Part shown: positions 7,427-17,302 of the stretch, in pieces | How positions within the stretch are numbered: the stretch's first letter is position 1 | Layout of the letters: each line of letters starts with the position of its first letter | Source: JAAFIW01 sp031414805 | Lineage (GTDB): Bacteria > Pseudomonadota > Gammaproteobacteria > Burkholderiales > Burkholderiaceae_C | Direction of reading: 5' to 3' | DNA length: 64,000 nt | NCBI GenBank assembly: GCA_031414805.1 | Contig: JANOQJ010000014.1 | Span: forward strand, 65,676-129,675 | Program-made: the position numbers and the translations under genes | The notes under the pieces: model-generated | What the model saw: only the letters and a program-made list of their open reading frames with translations | The model's database searches: none | What the model was told of the DNA's origin: nothing

Positions 7427-9487
7427 CTAACCAGCGGTTTGACAATTCCTAAAACCATATGGTGGGGTCTGGAACGATCCATTCCTGACATCACCCTCTA
7501 AAACATCAGACACGAAACCTCTCTCCGCTTGACCCTGCGAACCTAAAACGCTAGTAGTCACCCTAATTCTGTAGTAGAGCCACCCCCCAAACCGCTGCGA
7601 ATACTCGACTTTTACTGCGAGAAACCCATTAGAGTTAGTCGATGTTATAGTGGGTATATCATAACTTATCAACAAATCGCTTTTCCGCGGTTCAAGCGTG
7701 GGCTGTCCATTTACATCTAAACTTGCGTCGATATTCTCACCAGCGTCAACAATTCCATTTCTATTAGAATCTTCATTCAAACACCAATAACCTGCCAAAG
7801 TTGTTGTAACGCCACCTATAGTTGTCGTATAGGAATAGATGGAGGGCTCGGCAGGCGATGTTTGTATCGGGAAAGAGTAAGGAGCCCAATCCCGACTCTT
7901 GCGATACTGAACGAGATCTACGGAAATATCGACAGGAGCATTGACAATAGGCTTACCAGCAGCATCAGCGACCGATATTACAAATCGTTTGGTATATATA
8001 CCTCCTGCAGATCCAATAAGATTATCGTCACCAATAGATACAGCAAGCGCCTGACCGGCAACGGTAAGGAAAACGGTCACAGCATTTGGACAATCGGCTA
8101 CAGAAATGAAGTCTACAGGTGAATAGCATGCTCTGACAAAAACTCCATTAGTGGAGCTTGCATTTTGACCAGCAATATATTGAGCCCTAGCCTGCCCAGT
8201 AACATCAGTATACACAGTTTGTGTACCTGTTGAAATTGAAGCGCCGAGTGCCGGCAGACCAGTTGTCAGATCCTCAAACCGGACGCGAACGTTTTGAATG
8301 GGGTTATTTAGGGAATCCAAGAAATTCAACCTAAGTGTTGACTGGTTCGCAGTTGAACCCGGGGTGTTAACAGCCAAAACGTTAGGTGTGGCAGCCAAAG
8401 AAGGTGAAGCCCCCACTGGTATGACGGCAATCGGTACGACTGAATCGAATACACGCACCTGAAATTCTGAGGAACTGACACCTACACCACGGGCGGTCAC
8501 TGTGTAAAGTCCCGGAACCGCTGGTGCTCTAAAAGTGCTTGTTGCGATTCCTAGCAAACCTGTGACGATAGGGGCACCAGTCTGTACGGGGAGCGTTCCC
8601 GAAAAAGTTATTGCAACACCTGGGATAGGGTTTGAAGCAAAATCCGTTACGACTGCGGTGATGGTACCAATTTGGCCAGGTGAGGGACTAGAGGGTAGTG
8701 TAGCCAGTACAATTTTACTGCCGACAACTTGAATTGAAGTCGTTCTTGAAATATTATTAATCAAAGCAGTAACAAACACCTCTCTGTTGGACTTGTCACT
8801 ACCAATAGTAATATTACCCCTGTATGCTCCATCAGCGCCTGTGGTATTTCCGGAAGACGCACCAAAAGCGGCAGATTGGCCTATCGTGACGTTAACGGCA
8901 GCATCCGGCACTATATTACGCGTAGAGTTTAAAGCCGTTACCGTTAAGACTACAGTATCAAGTCCGCTATTACTAATGTTGTTTTTGTTGGTGGATAAAA
9001 TAATATCCGTAACTGACAGAGTTGCGGTGCTAGGGGATATGGACGAAGTGCCGGTTCCTACTACTTGAATAGCCGCAGTCTTTGCTATACCATTAATGCG
9101 CACAGAAACCGCCAAGGTTCGAGTGGTTCTATCGTCTGCCAATCTAATATCACCTTTAAACGTTCCATCAGCAGCAGTAGATGTACCACTGGCAGAAGTG
9201 AATACAGCACCAGACCCAACCGCCACCTGTACCGACGCGCCGGCGACTACGTTTCTACTTACATTCAATGCGGTAACAGTAAGCTCGACCTTGTCTAGGC
9301 CGCTGCCATCCAGGGTATTTTTGTTGGTGGCAACCAAAAAGTCTGTAACCGAAACGGTGGCTGTGTCTTGACCCGGAACAGTAGCGCTTGTGTTGGAAGA
9401 TGCCCCTGGACTTCCGCCGCCCCCGCCACACGCAGTCAACAGAAACATAAGCATTGAGAGAACAACGAATTTGAATTTGGAGGTCAT
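7427..9487 (-). CDS. Ig-like (Big_1-type) repeat lipoprotein
   Basis: 686 residues. A lipoprotein signal peptide ends in the lipobox LTAC (Cys20), followed by a glycine run. Two tandem copies of a ~100-residue Ig-like unit start with VTDFLVATNKN and VTDIILSTNKN and end in IQVVGT; a third diverged unit follows (TLPSSPSPGQIGTITAVV), then bacterial Ig-like segments and a C-terminal module rich in Asp and Asn (LNEDSNRNGIVDAGENIDASLD). Outer-membrane anchoring is implied. It sits between pilQ and aroK, so a role in type IV pilus assembly or adhesion is plausible but is inference. Codon usage is noticeably AT-richer than that of genes outside the pil block. Confidence 0.75.
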   Translation of the reverse strand: MTSKFKFVVLSMLMFLLTACGGGGGSPGASSNTSATVPGQDTATVSVTDFLVATNKNTLDGSGLDKVELTVTALNVSRNVVAGASVQVAVGSGAVFTSASGTSTAADGTFKGDIRLADDRTTRTLAVSVRINGIAKTAAIQVVGTGTSSISPSTATLSVTDIILSTNKNNISNSGLDTVVLTVTALNSTRNIVPDAAVNVTIGQSAAFGASSGNTTGADGAYRGNITIGSDKSNREVFVTALINNISRTTSIQVVGSKIVLATLPSSPSPGQIGTITAVVTDFASNPIPGVAITFSGTLPVQTGAPIVTGLLGIATSTFRAPAVPGLYTVTARGVGVSSSEFQVRVFDSVVPIAVIPVGASPSLAATPNVLAVNTPGSTANQSTLRLNFLDSLNNPIQNVRVRFEDLTTGLPALGASISTGTQTVYTDVTGQARAQYIAGQNASSTNGVFVRACYSPVDFISVADCPNAVTVFLTVAGQALAVSIGDDNLIGSAGGIYTKRFVISVADAAGKPIVNAPVDISVDLVQYRKSRDWAPYSFPIQTSPAEPSIYSYTTTIGGVTTTLAGYWCLNEDSNRNGIVDAGENIDASLDVNGQPTLEPRKSDLLISYDIPTITSTNSNGFLAVKVEYSQRFGGWLYYRIRVTTSVLGSQGQAERGFVSDVLEGDVRNGSFQTPPYGFRNCQTAG

Positions 9488-9520
9488 GGATCGGATTTTC
9501 GTAATTTAAATTGTCAGATT

Positions 9521-11665
9521 TTACCGAGCTGCTGCTTTGTCGGAAATCATTTTCGGAGTAATGAATACCAGCATCTCTTGTTTACTAGCGGTGCGCGATT
9601 TGCTTTTGAATAGGTTACCAACGGCGGGCAAATCACCTAAAAACGGGACTTTGGTCTCATTCTCGGTTTCGTTCAACTCAAATATACCACCAATCACAAC
9701 AGTACCGCCGTTTTCCACAAGAACCTGCGTTTTGATGTGTTTAGTATTAATTGCGATTCCCGCAGCAGTAGTTTCACCCCGGCTGTCCTTATTAATATCC
9801 AGATCCAGAATAATATTTCCTTCTGGCGTAATCTGAGGCGTTACTTCAAGTTTCAAGTTTGCTTTACGAAAAGCGACAGATGTCGCGCCGCTGGAGGTCG
9901 CCTGTTGATAGGGAAATTCTGTGCCCTGCTCTATGAGAGCCTTAGTCTGATCAGCCGTAACAATTCGAGGACTCGAAACTAATTTACCCTTGCCATCCGC
10001 CTCTAGAGCAGATAGCTCCAAATTTAGGAATCGATTTGCGCTAGCACTAAACAGTGATATTGCGAAAGACGCTGCATTGAAGCCACCCTGACCTACAGCC
10101 GGCAGGTTCACAAAATTTGTGTTGATAGTATCAAGCGTCGCGGAACTTTCCCCCGTAGTACCCGCTACTGCATTGTAAGTGCCACCAAACGCGACCCTAT
10201 TAGTTCCAGATACTGCATATCCCGGGTCGCCTCCCCTTAGACCTCGTAGATCGCTTCCACCAAGTCGGACTCCTAGTGATTTGCCGAATGTATCCGAGGC
10301 TTCAACTATTCTAGCTTCGATCAACACTTGCCGGACAGCGATATCTAGTTTCAATATTAACTGCTGGACTTGCTCAAGCTTCGCCCCGATATCACTAACA
10401 AAAAGTTGATTAGTCCTTGGTTCGGCGATGACGCTTCCGCGTGGACTCAAAATTCTCGCACTTGCTGCGCTTCCACCGCTACCGCTTGCTGTTAGTTGCG
10501 CGGCGATATCTACAGCCTTTGTATAATTTAGTTGAAATGCCTGCGTCCTTACCGGCTCAAGATTCTGAAGCGCCGCTTTTGACTCCAGGTCAAGCTTCTC
10601 TTTGCTCGCGATTTCGTCTTTTGGGGCAATCCAAAGAACATTCCCCGACTTACGCATACCGAGCCCTTTAGCCTGAAGAATAATGTCCAACGCTTGATCC
10701 CACGGTACGTCTTTCAATCTCAGGGTAACTCCGCCCGTCACCGAATCAGACGTCACGACGTTGAAATTAGTGAAATCGGCGATCACTTGAAGTAAGGATC
10801 TGACTTCGATGTTCTGAAAGTTCAGCGACAGCTTCTCACCGCTGTAGCCCGGCCCCTGGGTGAGCTTGCCTGGGTCTACCTTTTGTTGCCGTACTTCCAC
10901 GACGAACTGGTTGTCACTCTGGTAGGCGCTGTGCTCCCACGCCCCTTTGGGTTCAACTACTACCCTGACTCTGTCTCCTGTTTGAAAGGTAGTCACGGTT
11001 TGAACAGGCGTCCCAAAGTCTCCAACATCGAGACGTCGTCGAAGCCCCTCAGGAAGAGTTGATTTTAAAAACTCCACGACAAGCGTTTGTCCTTGCTGCC
11101 TTATGTCAACACCGACTTGGTTATTGGCCAGATCAACAACGATCCGTCCAGAGCCGTCAGGACCGCGGCGAAAATCAACATCTCTCAAAGCGAGATTCTC
11201 ACGGTTTCTGCCCTCAGCAAACGCAGCCACTGGTGCATTTACTTGAGGTGATGCGGTAGAAGAATCCAGGGAGACAAGTAACGACTTCCCAACGATTTGT
11301 GTTCGATAGGAGGCTGCACTTTTCAAATTCAATACAAGCCTCGTCCGGTCGCCTGACTGGACGACATTGACAGATTTAAGATTACCCTGATTGATCTCGA
11401 CGACGGATCTACCCATGCTGTTCAACACGCCTGGAAAGTCCAATGCGATTCGTGCAGGAGTCTGCACCACAAAACCAGTCGGAGCGGCGGCGAGCGCTTG
11501 TGAAAAATCCACACGAACCACCTCAACACCACCCTGAAGAGATGAGCTAATTGATTCGATCGCGCTATTTTGGGCACTAGATAAACTGCTTCCAGAAATT
11601 AAAAGCAAACCCACCAGCCAGCACCGAAAGGCATGTTTTTGTACGTTGAAATTTGGATGCCTCAT
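9521..11665 (-). CDS. pilQ: Type IV pilus secretin PilQ
   Basis: 714 residues. Forms the outer-membrane ring through which the pilus passes. A signal peptide ends near SSLSSAQN; two AMIN-type segments (VVRVDFSQAL and VDFRRGPDGSGRIVVDL) bind peptidoglycan; an STN/N0 domain begins near LSLNFQNIEVRSLLQVI; N1 follows; and the secretin core carries VLIEARIVEAS and VPFLGDLPAVGNLFKS. The ATG at 11665 overlaps the pilP stop (ATGA), so the longer upstream frame was rejected. Confidence 0.95.
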   Translation of the reverse strand: MRHPNFNVQKHAFRCWLVGLLLISGSSLSSAQNSAIESISSSLQGGVEVVRVDFSQALAAAPTGFVVQTPARIALDFPGVLNSMGRSVVEINQGNLKSVNVVQSGDRTRLVLNLKSAASYRTQIVGKSLLVSLDSSTASPQVNAPVAAFAEGRNRENLALRDVDFRRGPDGSGRIVVDLANNQVGVDIRQQGQTLVVEFLKSTLPEGLRRRLDVGDFGTPVQTVTTFQTGDRVRVVVEPKGAWEHSAYQSDNQFVVEVRQQKVDPGKLTQGPGYSGEKLSLNFQNIEVRSLLQVIADFTNFNVVTSDSVTGGVTLRLKDVPWDQALDIILQAKGLGMRKSGNVLWIAPKDEIASKEKLDLESKAALQNLEPVRTQAFQLNYTKAVDIAAQLTASGSGGSAASARILSPRGSVIAEPRTNQLFVSDIGAKLEQVQQLILKLDIAVRQVLIEARIVEASDTFGKSLGVRLGGSDLRGLRGGDPGYAVSGTNRVAFGGTYNAVAGTTGESSATLDTINTNFVNLPAVGQGGFNAASFAISLFSASANRFLNLELSALEADGKGKLVSSPRIVTADQTKALIEQGTEFPYQQATSSGATSVAFRKANLKLEVTPQITPEGNIILDLDINKDSRGETTAAGIAINTKHIKTQVLVENGGTVVIGGIFELNETENETKVPFLGDLPAVGNLFKSKSRTASKQEMLVFITPKMISDKAAAR

Positions 11666-12207
11666 TTCGACCTCTCTTGTAGTTGAAGCGTAGCAACACG
11701 CTCGATCCATTCGCCCGCAGCGTCCTGAACTATTTCACGCAGTACCACCTCAGTTTCGGATATTTTGGATATCCGACCGTAGTTCTGACCAAGATAGTTA
11801 CCCGCTTTAACCTGGTACAGCAAATTATCGACTCGAACCAGTGCGACGGGAGCTCCCGTACTCAACAAGGTTCCAACCATTGCAACTGAATCCAATGGAT
11901 ATCCCTCCAACACTTCTTTGCGACGGGAAAGCTCCGGCGCTATGAGCGCTGCATTTGCGGTACTTTGAGAGGATTCTCTCTTCAATGCCTGAGTAAGCTT
12001 CAAATTACTGAATGGATCAATTGATGCTTCCTGAACATACGACTGAGGCACAAATTTCTTGGGCTCAGATATTGGATCTACGCGAGGACGCGTCAGATTT
12101 CGTTGCTCCGTCATCCAAACATCAATTTCTTCCTGCTCAGACGACCCGCAGGCGCTGACCAGTAGCAGGGCGCACAATATTCCAGAAACGCTACTTTTCG
12201 AGGTCAT
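11662..12207 (-). CDS. pilP: Type IV pilus inner-membrane lipoprotein PilP
   Basis: 181 residues. The lipobox is LLVSAC after a short hydrophobic stretch. The C-terminal beta domain (MVGTLLSTGAPVALVRVDNLLYQVKAGNYLGQN in outline) is the HR-like fold that contacts PilQ. PilP links the PilMNO platform to the secretin. Its start overlaps the pilO stop by four bases. Confidence 0.95.
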   Translation of the reverse strand: MTSKSSVSGILCALLLVSACGSSEQEEIDVWMTEQRNLTRPRVDPISEPKKFVPQSYVQEASIDPFSNLKLTQALKRESSQSTANAALIAPELSRRKEVLEGYPLDSVAMVGTLLSTGAPVALVRVDNLLYQVKAGNYLGQNYGRISKISETEVVLREIVQDAAGEWIERVATLQLQERSK

Positions 12208-12881
12208 TTGCCAGCTCCTTTAGGAGCAGACGCTGCAGCCTTTCGCTGAGCAGCAACCTCCTCTTGATCCAAGTACCGAAAGGTCTTTGCTGTCGCCTCC
12301 AACACCAAAGTGCCATCGCGTCCAGAGGTAACACCTAGGTTATTTAAGGTAACTATTCGAGACAAGTTGGCTATGTCAGAAGCAAAGGAGCCTATGTCGT
12401 GGTACTTCCCGCTGACTTTCAGTGCAATTGGAAGTTCCGCGTAGTATTCTTTAACGGTTGCTTGACCTGGTTTAAATGACTCGAATTGAAGACTTCTACC
12501 GAGACCGGCCTGATTGATATCAGACAAAAGAGCATCCATCTCTGCTTTGCTGGGCAACTGCTTTTCTAGTTGCGTCACATACTGCTGAACTTGCTCTCGC
12601 TGCTTTTTTAGCGCTTCAAGGTTCACGGCTTGGACCAACTTTTTCTTGTAGTCTTCCCGTAACGTCATTTCCTTTGTTCTCTCCGCCTCCAACTCATCCG
12701 CAGAACCGCTTAACCATACAAACCACAGAGCCGTCACAATGGCAGCAATCAAGGCGATACACAGCGCTGCTCTTGGTAATAGAGGCCAAGTGGCAGGATC
12801 ATTGGGGTTCAAACCCCTGAATTGACCCGCAAACCACTGCGATAGCGCCTGGGCGTCAAATTTTGAGGAAGCAGTTGCCAT
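12204..12881 (-). CDS. pilO: Type IV pilus assembly protein PilO
   Basis: 225 residues: a cytoplasmic N-terminus, one membrane helix (residues ~35-55, ALCIALIAAIVTALWFVWL), a coiled coil rich in Glu/Lys/Gln, and a ferredoxin-like periplasmic domain. It pairs with PilN in the alignment subcomplex. The C-terminus is Ala/Lys-rich. It lies 11 bases after pilN. Confidence 0.95.
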   Translation of the reverse strand: MATASSKFDAQALSQWFAGQFRGLNPNDPATWPLLPRAALCIALIAAIVTALWFVWLSGSADELEAERTKEMTLREDYKKKLVQAVNLEALKKQREQVQQYVTQLEKQLPSKAEMDALLSDINQAGLGRSLQFESFKPGQATVKEYYAELPIALKVSGKYHDIGSFASDIANLSRIVTLNNLGVTSGRDGTLVLEATAKTFRYLDQEEVAAQRKAAASAPKGAGK

Positions 12882-12892
12882 ACGCGTGGAAG

Positions 12893-13531
12893 TTAGGTTT
12901 TCGCCGAAGCTGGCTTTGCACTGAGTGGCGCAACAGTATCGCCAACAACCGGTGCGGGCTTTTTCAGTTCACTTGCCTTGACCAGTTGGGCACGTATATC
13001 GAATTTGGATACCCGCCGCTGCTCCCTGGGGCTTAAGGATATTGTATTTGTCACAATCTCAATCAAATCTGGTTTTCTTAACCAATCGCTGTTGTTCGTC
13101 AAGTTTCGCAGCAACTCTGAAACGCGTTCGTTAGATTGGGCAAACCCAGACAGAGTAATAACCTGATTTTCTTGCTTTAGGCTGGTTACATAAACTCCGT
13201 CGGGCAGCTGACGAACGAGCTCATTCAAGAGGTGAACTGGCAAATTCCTGTCGGCTTGCAAATCTTCCACAGCTTGCTGTCTTGCTTTTAACGCAGCGAT
13301 TTCTGATTGCAAGGTGGTGATGTCTTTTATTTGACCCTCAAGCCTGCTGATCTCATTCTTCAGAATCGTATTTTTATTCTGCTGCGCCGAAATCTGCCCC
13401 TGGTACCATAAAAAAACAATCCCCGCCAGCACACCCCCGACCAACGCAGCAGCGCCAAGGGAAGCATAAAACGCATCGCGCCTGCGCTTTCTTGCAGCCT
13501 CCCGGTGTGGCAGTAAGTTAACCAGAATCAC
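12893..13531 (-). CDS. pilN: Type IV pilus assembly protein PilN
   Basis: 212 residues. Begins with the conserved INLLPH-type motif (ILVNLLPHREAARK), which docks into a PilM groove, then one membrane helix (~25-45), a coiled coil and a ferredoxin-like domain. The start is GTG at 13531, overlapping the pilM stop as GTGA, which implies translational coupling. Confidence 0.95.
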   Translation of the reverse strand: MILVNLLPHREAARKRRRDAFYASLGAAALVGGVLAGIVFLWYQGQISAQQNKNTILKNEISRLEGQIKDITTLQSEIAALKARQQAVEDLQADRNLPVHLLNELVRQLPDGVYVTSLKQENQVITLSGFAQSNERVSELLRNLTNNSDWLRKPDLIEIVTNTISLSPREQRRVSKFDIRAQLVKASELKKPAPVVGDTVAPLSAKPASAKT

Positions 13532-14598
13532 TGTAGGAACCTCCTCAAAGCCAAGCCACAGGAGGTGAGGTAAGACGGCGCTTCCCTACGCATTTTTTTC
13601 TCGCGAATTGTTTCGCCTATTTCCATTCCGTCGAATGGATTAGCCAAGCTGCACGCAAACGATGTTTGTTGCGTGACGGCCTCGACCAGACCCGGTAGTG
13701 CCGCGGAGCCACCGCCTAACATAATGTAGTCGACGCGATTGTGAGGTGTGCTGGTGAAAAAGAACTGCAACGCGCGGGCTACTTCCTGGGCCATGCTATC
13801 GACAAACGGACGAAGCACACCTGACTCGTAGTCTTCAGGCAAATCGCCGCTTCGTTTCTTTGTCTCAGCCTCTTCAGGCGAAAATCCGTACTGACGAACA
13901 ATTAGTTGCGTCAGCTGTGCTCCGCCAAACGCCTGATCCCTGTCATACAACACTTCATCGTTTCTCAACACTTGCATACTGGTGGTGAATCCACCTACTT
14001 CGAAGAGTGCGACGATCATGTCGACGCCTTTTTTGGGCAGCGCCTCAACAAGTCGCGCAACAGCGAGGCGCGAAGAATATGACTCCACGTCGATAATCAC
14101 GGGTTTCAATCCCGCGGCCTCGGCAAGACCTTGCCTGTCCTGCACTTTCTCTTTGCGCGATGCGGCAATAAGCACTTCCACATCACCAGCAGATGAAGCA
14201 CTTGGGCCAACTACGCAAAAATCCAGACTCACCTCATCCAGAGAAAACGGGATGTACTGATTAGCTTCCGCCTCAACCTGGATCTCTAGCTCCTGCTCCG
14301 ACAATCCGCCGGGTAGAGTTATTTTTTTTGTGATTACCGCTGACGGTGGCAACGCCATCGCAACGTTTCGTGTTCTTGTTCCACTCTTTTTAACAACTTT
14401 CCGCATGGCCTCGGCGACTTCGTCAAATTTTTCGACGTTTCCATCTGTAATCCATCCACGCTCAAGCGGCTCGATGGCGCAGCGCTCAAGAACATAATTT
14501 CCGGCTTTGTCACGCCCAAGCTCCACTAGCTTTACGCTAGACGAGCTGATGTCCAAACCCAGCAAAGGAGCAGGCTGTCGACTGAACAAGGACCCCAT
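13528..14598 (-). CDS. pilM: Type IV pilus assembly ATPase-like protein PilM
   Basis: 356 residues of the actin-like (FtsA/PilM) fold. LLGLDISSSSVKLVEL is the phosphate-1 loop and YIMLGGGSAALPGLVEAV the adenosine loop. PilM is cytoplasmic and binds the PilN N-terminal peptide. An in-frame TTG nine bases upstream is an alternative start; ATG at 14598 is preferred. First gene of the pilMNOPQ operon, divergent from ponA, as in many proteobacteria. Confidence 0.95.
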   Translation of the reverse strand: MGSLFSRQPAPLLGLDISSSSVKLVELGRDKAGNYVLERCAIEPLERGWITDGNVEKFDEVAEAMRKVVKKSGTRTRNVAMALPPSAVITKKITLPGGLSEQELEIQVEAEANQYIPFSLDEVSLDFCVVGPSASSAGDVEVLIAASRKEKVQDRQGLAEAAGLKPVIIDVESYSSRLAVARLVEALPKKGVDMIVALFEVGGFTTSMQVLRNDEVLYDRDQAFGGAQLTQLIVRQYGFSPEEAETKKRSGDLPEDYESGVLRPFVDSMAQEVARALQFFFTSTPHNRVDYIMLGGGSAALPGLVEAVTQQTSFACSLANPFDGMEIGETIREKKMRREAPSYLTSCGLALRRFLQ

Positions 14599-14656
14599 TG
14601 AAATCAAGGCATTCCCCAGTTGCTAAAAAACTCAAAAATCTTGAGAAGTTACTTGA

Positions 14657-14685
14657 ATGCTAGCAGCAAGCCTGTTGACTAGCAA
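14657..14685 (-). promoter_or_regulatory. Candidate sigma-70 promoter of the pil operon
   Basis: On the minus strand TTGCTA (14685-14680) is followed after exactly 17 bases by TAGCAT (14662-14657), about 60 bases before pilM. Both hexamers match the consensus at four of six positions. Confidence 0.4.
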
Positions 14686-14829
14686 AGGTTTTTCAGTGTT
14701 TGACTTTATTTGACCGTTGCCAAAATCAGACGCGACAAGTAAGTGGAAGTGCTTCGTTGAACCACATGCCATCTGCCGCACCTGGGGCAGAACCCACATT
14801 TGCAGCCGTGTGACTGAACTATGCGTTTC

Positions 14830-14835
14830 TATAAT
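14830..14835 (+). promoter_or_regulatory. Candidate -10 box for ponA
   Basis: A perfect TATAAT lies 25 bases upstream of the preferred ponA ATG. No convincing -35 hexamer is found at 16-18 bases, so promoter assignment is tentative and the transcript would have a very short leader. Confidence 0.35.
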
Positions 14836-14860
14836 GATTCCACTTTTGTTTGACCATGCA

Positions 14861-17302
14861 ATGACACCTCCCAACACCTCATCAGCAGCCGATCCCGCTC
14901 ACGGCAACGTTCGTCGCCCGGCACCCGTTTGGGCCCGGTGGGGGCTGAAACTCGCGACATGGGCGGCGGGCCTTTTGGTAGCGGGGGGTTTGGCGTTGAT
15001 CATTTTGGTAACCGTTGCGCTATCGGTGGCGTTTCCGAATTTGCCAGACATCTCCGATTTGTCGGACTATCGACCCAAGTTGCCGCTCAGGGTTTACTCA
15101 TCGGACAACGTTCTCATTGGTGAGTTCGGCGAAGAACGTCGGAACCTGACGCCGATTAAAGACATCCCCAAAGTTATGGTCGATGCGGTACTGGCAATAG
15201 AGGATGCCCGATTTTTCTCACATGGTGGTGTGGACTACAAAGGTGTGGCGCGAGCCGCCATTGCCAATTTAGGGCGAACCCGAGCGCAAGGCGCATCCAC
15301 TATTACTATGCAGGTCGCGCGTAATGTCTATCTCTCCGCGGAGAGAAGTTACACCCGAAAAATCTATGAGGTTTTGCTGACATTCAAGATGGAGCATTTG
15401 CTGACCAAAGATCAGATTCTGGAAATTTACATGAATCATATTTTTTTGGGTAACCGGGCGTACGGTTTCGCATCTGCAAGTGAAGTCTATTTTGGGAAAC
15501 AACTCAAAGACATCAGCATTGCAGAAGCCGCCATGTTGGCCGGCTTACCCAAAGCCCCGTCCACGGCCAATCCGGTGGTGAACCCCAAAAAGGCACGCGC
15601 CCGTCAGTTAACGGTGATTGACCGAATGCTGGAAACCGAGTTTATTACCGCATCCCAAGCTGAATCTGCAAAAGCAGAGGAATTAAAAGTGCGTGCGGGG
15701 CCCGACGAGACTCGATTGCATGCTGAATTTGTTGCTGAAACCGTTCGACAGCTTGTATATGCGCAATATGGCGACGAAGCCTACACACGTGGCCTGAACG
15801 TCTACACCACACTCAAATCAGTCGAACAAGATGCGGCATATAAAGCCTTACGCCAAGGCATCATGGACTTTGAACGTCGGCAGGTTTACCGTGGCCCGGA
15901 GAAATTTATCGACATAGGCGCCGATGCCAAGCTGTCCGAGGAGGCGATTGACGAAGCCCTCACCGACCTGCCGGACAACGGAGATCTGCTTTCGGTGGTG
16001 GTGCTGGAGGCCAGTACGAAGCGCGTGTTGGCTGTGCGCCAAAACGGGGAGCAAGTTGAAATTACAGGTGAAGGCCTGAAGCTTCCCCAATCAGGTTTAA
16101 GCGAAAAAGCTCCACCGAAAATCAAGATTCGCAAAGGCGCAGTCATTCGGGTCATGAAGACGCCCAAAGGAGCCTGGGAGATCACGCAACAGCCTGAGGT
16201 TGAAGGTGCTTTTGTAGCGTTGGACCCCCGTGATGGGTCAATTCGCGCACTGGTGGGTGGATTTGACTTTAACAAGAACAAATTCAACCATGTCATGCAG
16301 GCATGGCGCCAGCCAGGGTCAAGTTTTAAACCCTTCATTTATTCGGCGGCACTTGAAAAAGGCTTTACCCCGTCGACTGTGGTTAACGATGCGCCGCTGT
16401 TTTTCGACGCCGGTGTGACGGGGGGTCAGCCATGGGAGCCTAAAAACTACGATCAGAAATTTGACGGGCCGATGCCTTTGCATACCGCTCTGGCAAAGTC
16501 CAAAAACATGGTCTCGATTCGAGTTTTGCAGTCGGTCGGTGCTCAGAACGCACAGGACTGGATTACCCGCTTCGGATTCGACGCCGAAAAGCATCCACCC
16601 TATCTCACCATGGCGTTGGGTGCCGGATCGGTAACCCCCATGCAAATGGCAACGGCGTACTCGGTGTTTGCCAACGGCGGTTATCGCGTGAATCCCTGGC
16701 TTATTACGCGTATTACCGATCAAAAAGGCAAGGTGTTGCTGGAAAGCCAGCCGCCGATACGCAACGAATCCATGCGCGCCATTGATGAGCGCAACAGTTT
16801 CATCATGAGCCGTTTGATGCAGGAGATCACCCGCTCCGGCACCGCTGCCAAAGCGCAAGCCACCTTGAAACGGGTTGACGTATATGGGAAAACAGGCACC
16901 ACCAACGACGCAATCGACACCTGGTTTGCGGGCTATCAACCCACCATCGCGGCGGTGGTGTGGATGGGTTATGACAACCCACGCAAGCTGGGTGATACAG
17001 CTACTGGGGGAGTCCTGAGCCTACCCATCTGGATTTCATTCATGCAAACGGCGCTTAAAGGTGTTCCTGTGCGTGAGCCGACGCCGCCTGAGGGCGTCGT
17101 GAATATAGGCGGCGAGTGGTATTACGAAGAATACGCCCGCGGCGCTGGCGTTAGCAGCCTGGGACTTGGCGACAAGATGCCCTCCACGGGAACCGAGCCC
17201 AGCCCGGTCGATGGCAGCTTGATGAACTCGGACGGTCAGCCGCCGGCTACATCGGCCCCTGCAGAGGAAAAGAAGAGCATCCTTGATCTATTTAGGAATT
17301 AG
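14861..17302 (+). CDS. mrcA: Penicillin-binding protein 1A (bifunctional)
   Basis: 813 residues from ATG 14861. One N-terminal membrane helix (~30-52), then the glycosyltransferase domain (EDARFFSHGGVDYKG, ARNVYLSAERSYTRK, EIYMNHIFLGNRAYGF), an OB-like insert, and the transpeptidase domain with SxxK in GSSFKP, SxN in SKNM and KTG in GKTGTTND. It polymerises and cross-links peptidoglycan. An upstream frame of 48 codons is open, but ATG 14861 gives a normal length and sits just after the TATAAT. Divergent from pilM; overlaps cyaY tail-to-tail by four bases. Confidence 0.93.
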   Translation: MTPPNTSSAADPAHGNVRRPAPVWARWGLKLATWAAGLLVAGGLALIILVTVALSVAFPNLPDISDLSDYRPKLPLRVYSSDNVLIGEFGEERRNLTPIKDIPKVMVDAVLAIEDARFFSHGGVDYKGVARAAIANLGRTRAQGASTITMQVARNVYLSAERSYTRKIYEVLLTFKMEHLLTKDQILEIYMNHIFLGNRAYGFASASEVYFGKQLKDISIAEAAMLAGLPKAPSTANPVVNPKKARARQLTVIDRMLETEFITASQAESAKAEELKVRAGPDETRLHAEFVAETVRQLVYAQYGDEAYTRGLNVYTTLKSVEQDAAYKALRQGIMDFERRQVYRGPEKFIDIGADAKLSEEAIDEALTDLPDNGDLLSVVVLEASTKRVLAVRQNGEQVEITGEGLKLPQSGLSEKAPPKIKIRKGAVIRVMKTPKGAWEITQQPEVEGAFVALDPRDGSIRALVGGFDFNKNKFNHVMQAWRQPGSSFKPFIYSAALEKGFTPSTVVNDAPLFFDAGVTGGQPWEPKNYDQKFDGPMPLHTALAKSKNMVSIRVLQSVGAQNAQDWITRFGFDAEKHPPYLTMALGAGSVTPMQMATAYSVFANGGYRVNPWLITRITDQKGKVLLESQPPIRNESMRAIDERNSFIMSRLMQEITRSGTAAKAQATLKRVDVYGKTGTTNDAIDTWFAGYQPTIAAVVWMGYDNPRKLGDTATGGVLSLPIWISFMQTALKGVPVREPTPPEGVVNIGGEWYYEEYARGAGVSSLGLGDKMPSTGTEPSPVDGSLMNSDGQPPATSAPAEEKKSILDLFRN

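Noticed and set aside
14663..14676. GG-N10-GC arrangement suggesting a sigma-54 promoter for pilM
   Set aside because: Only the minimal dinucleotides match; the flanking TGGCAC and TTGCA are absent, and a sigma-70-like pair fits better.
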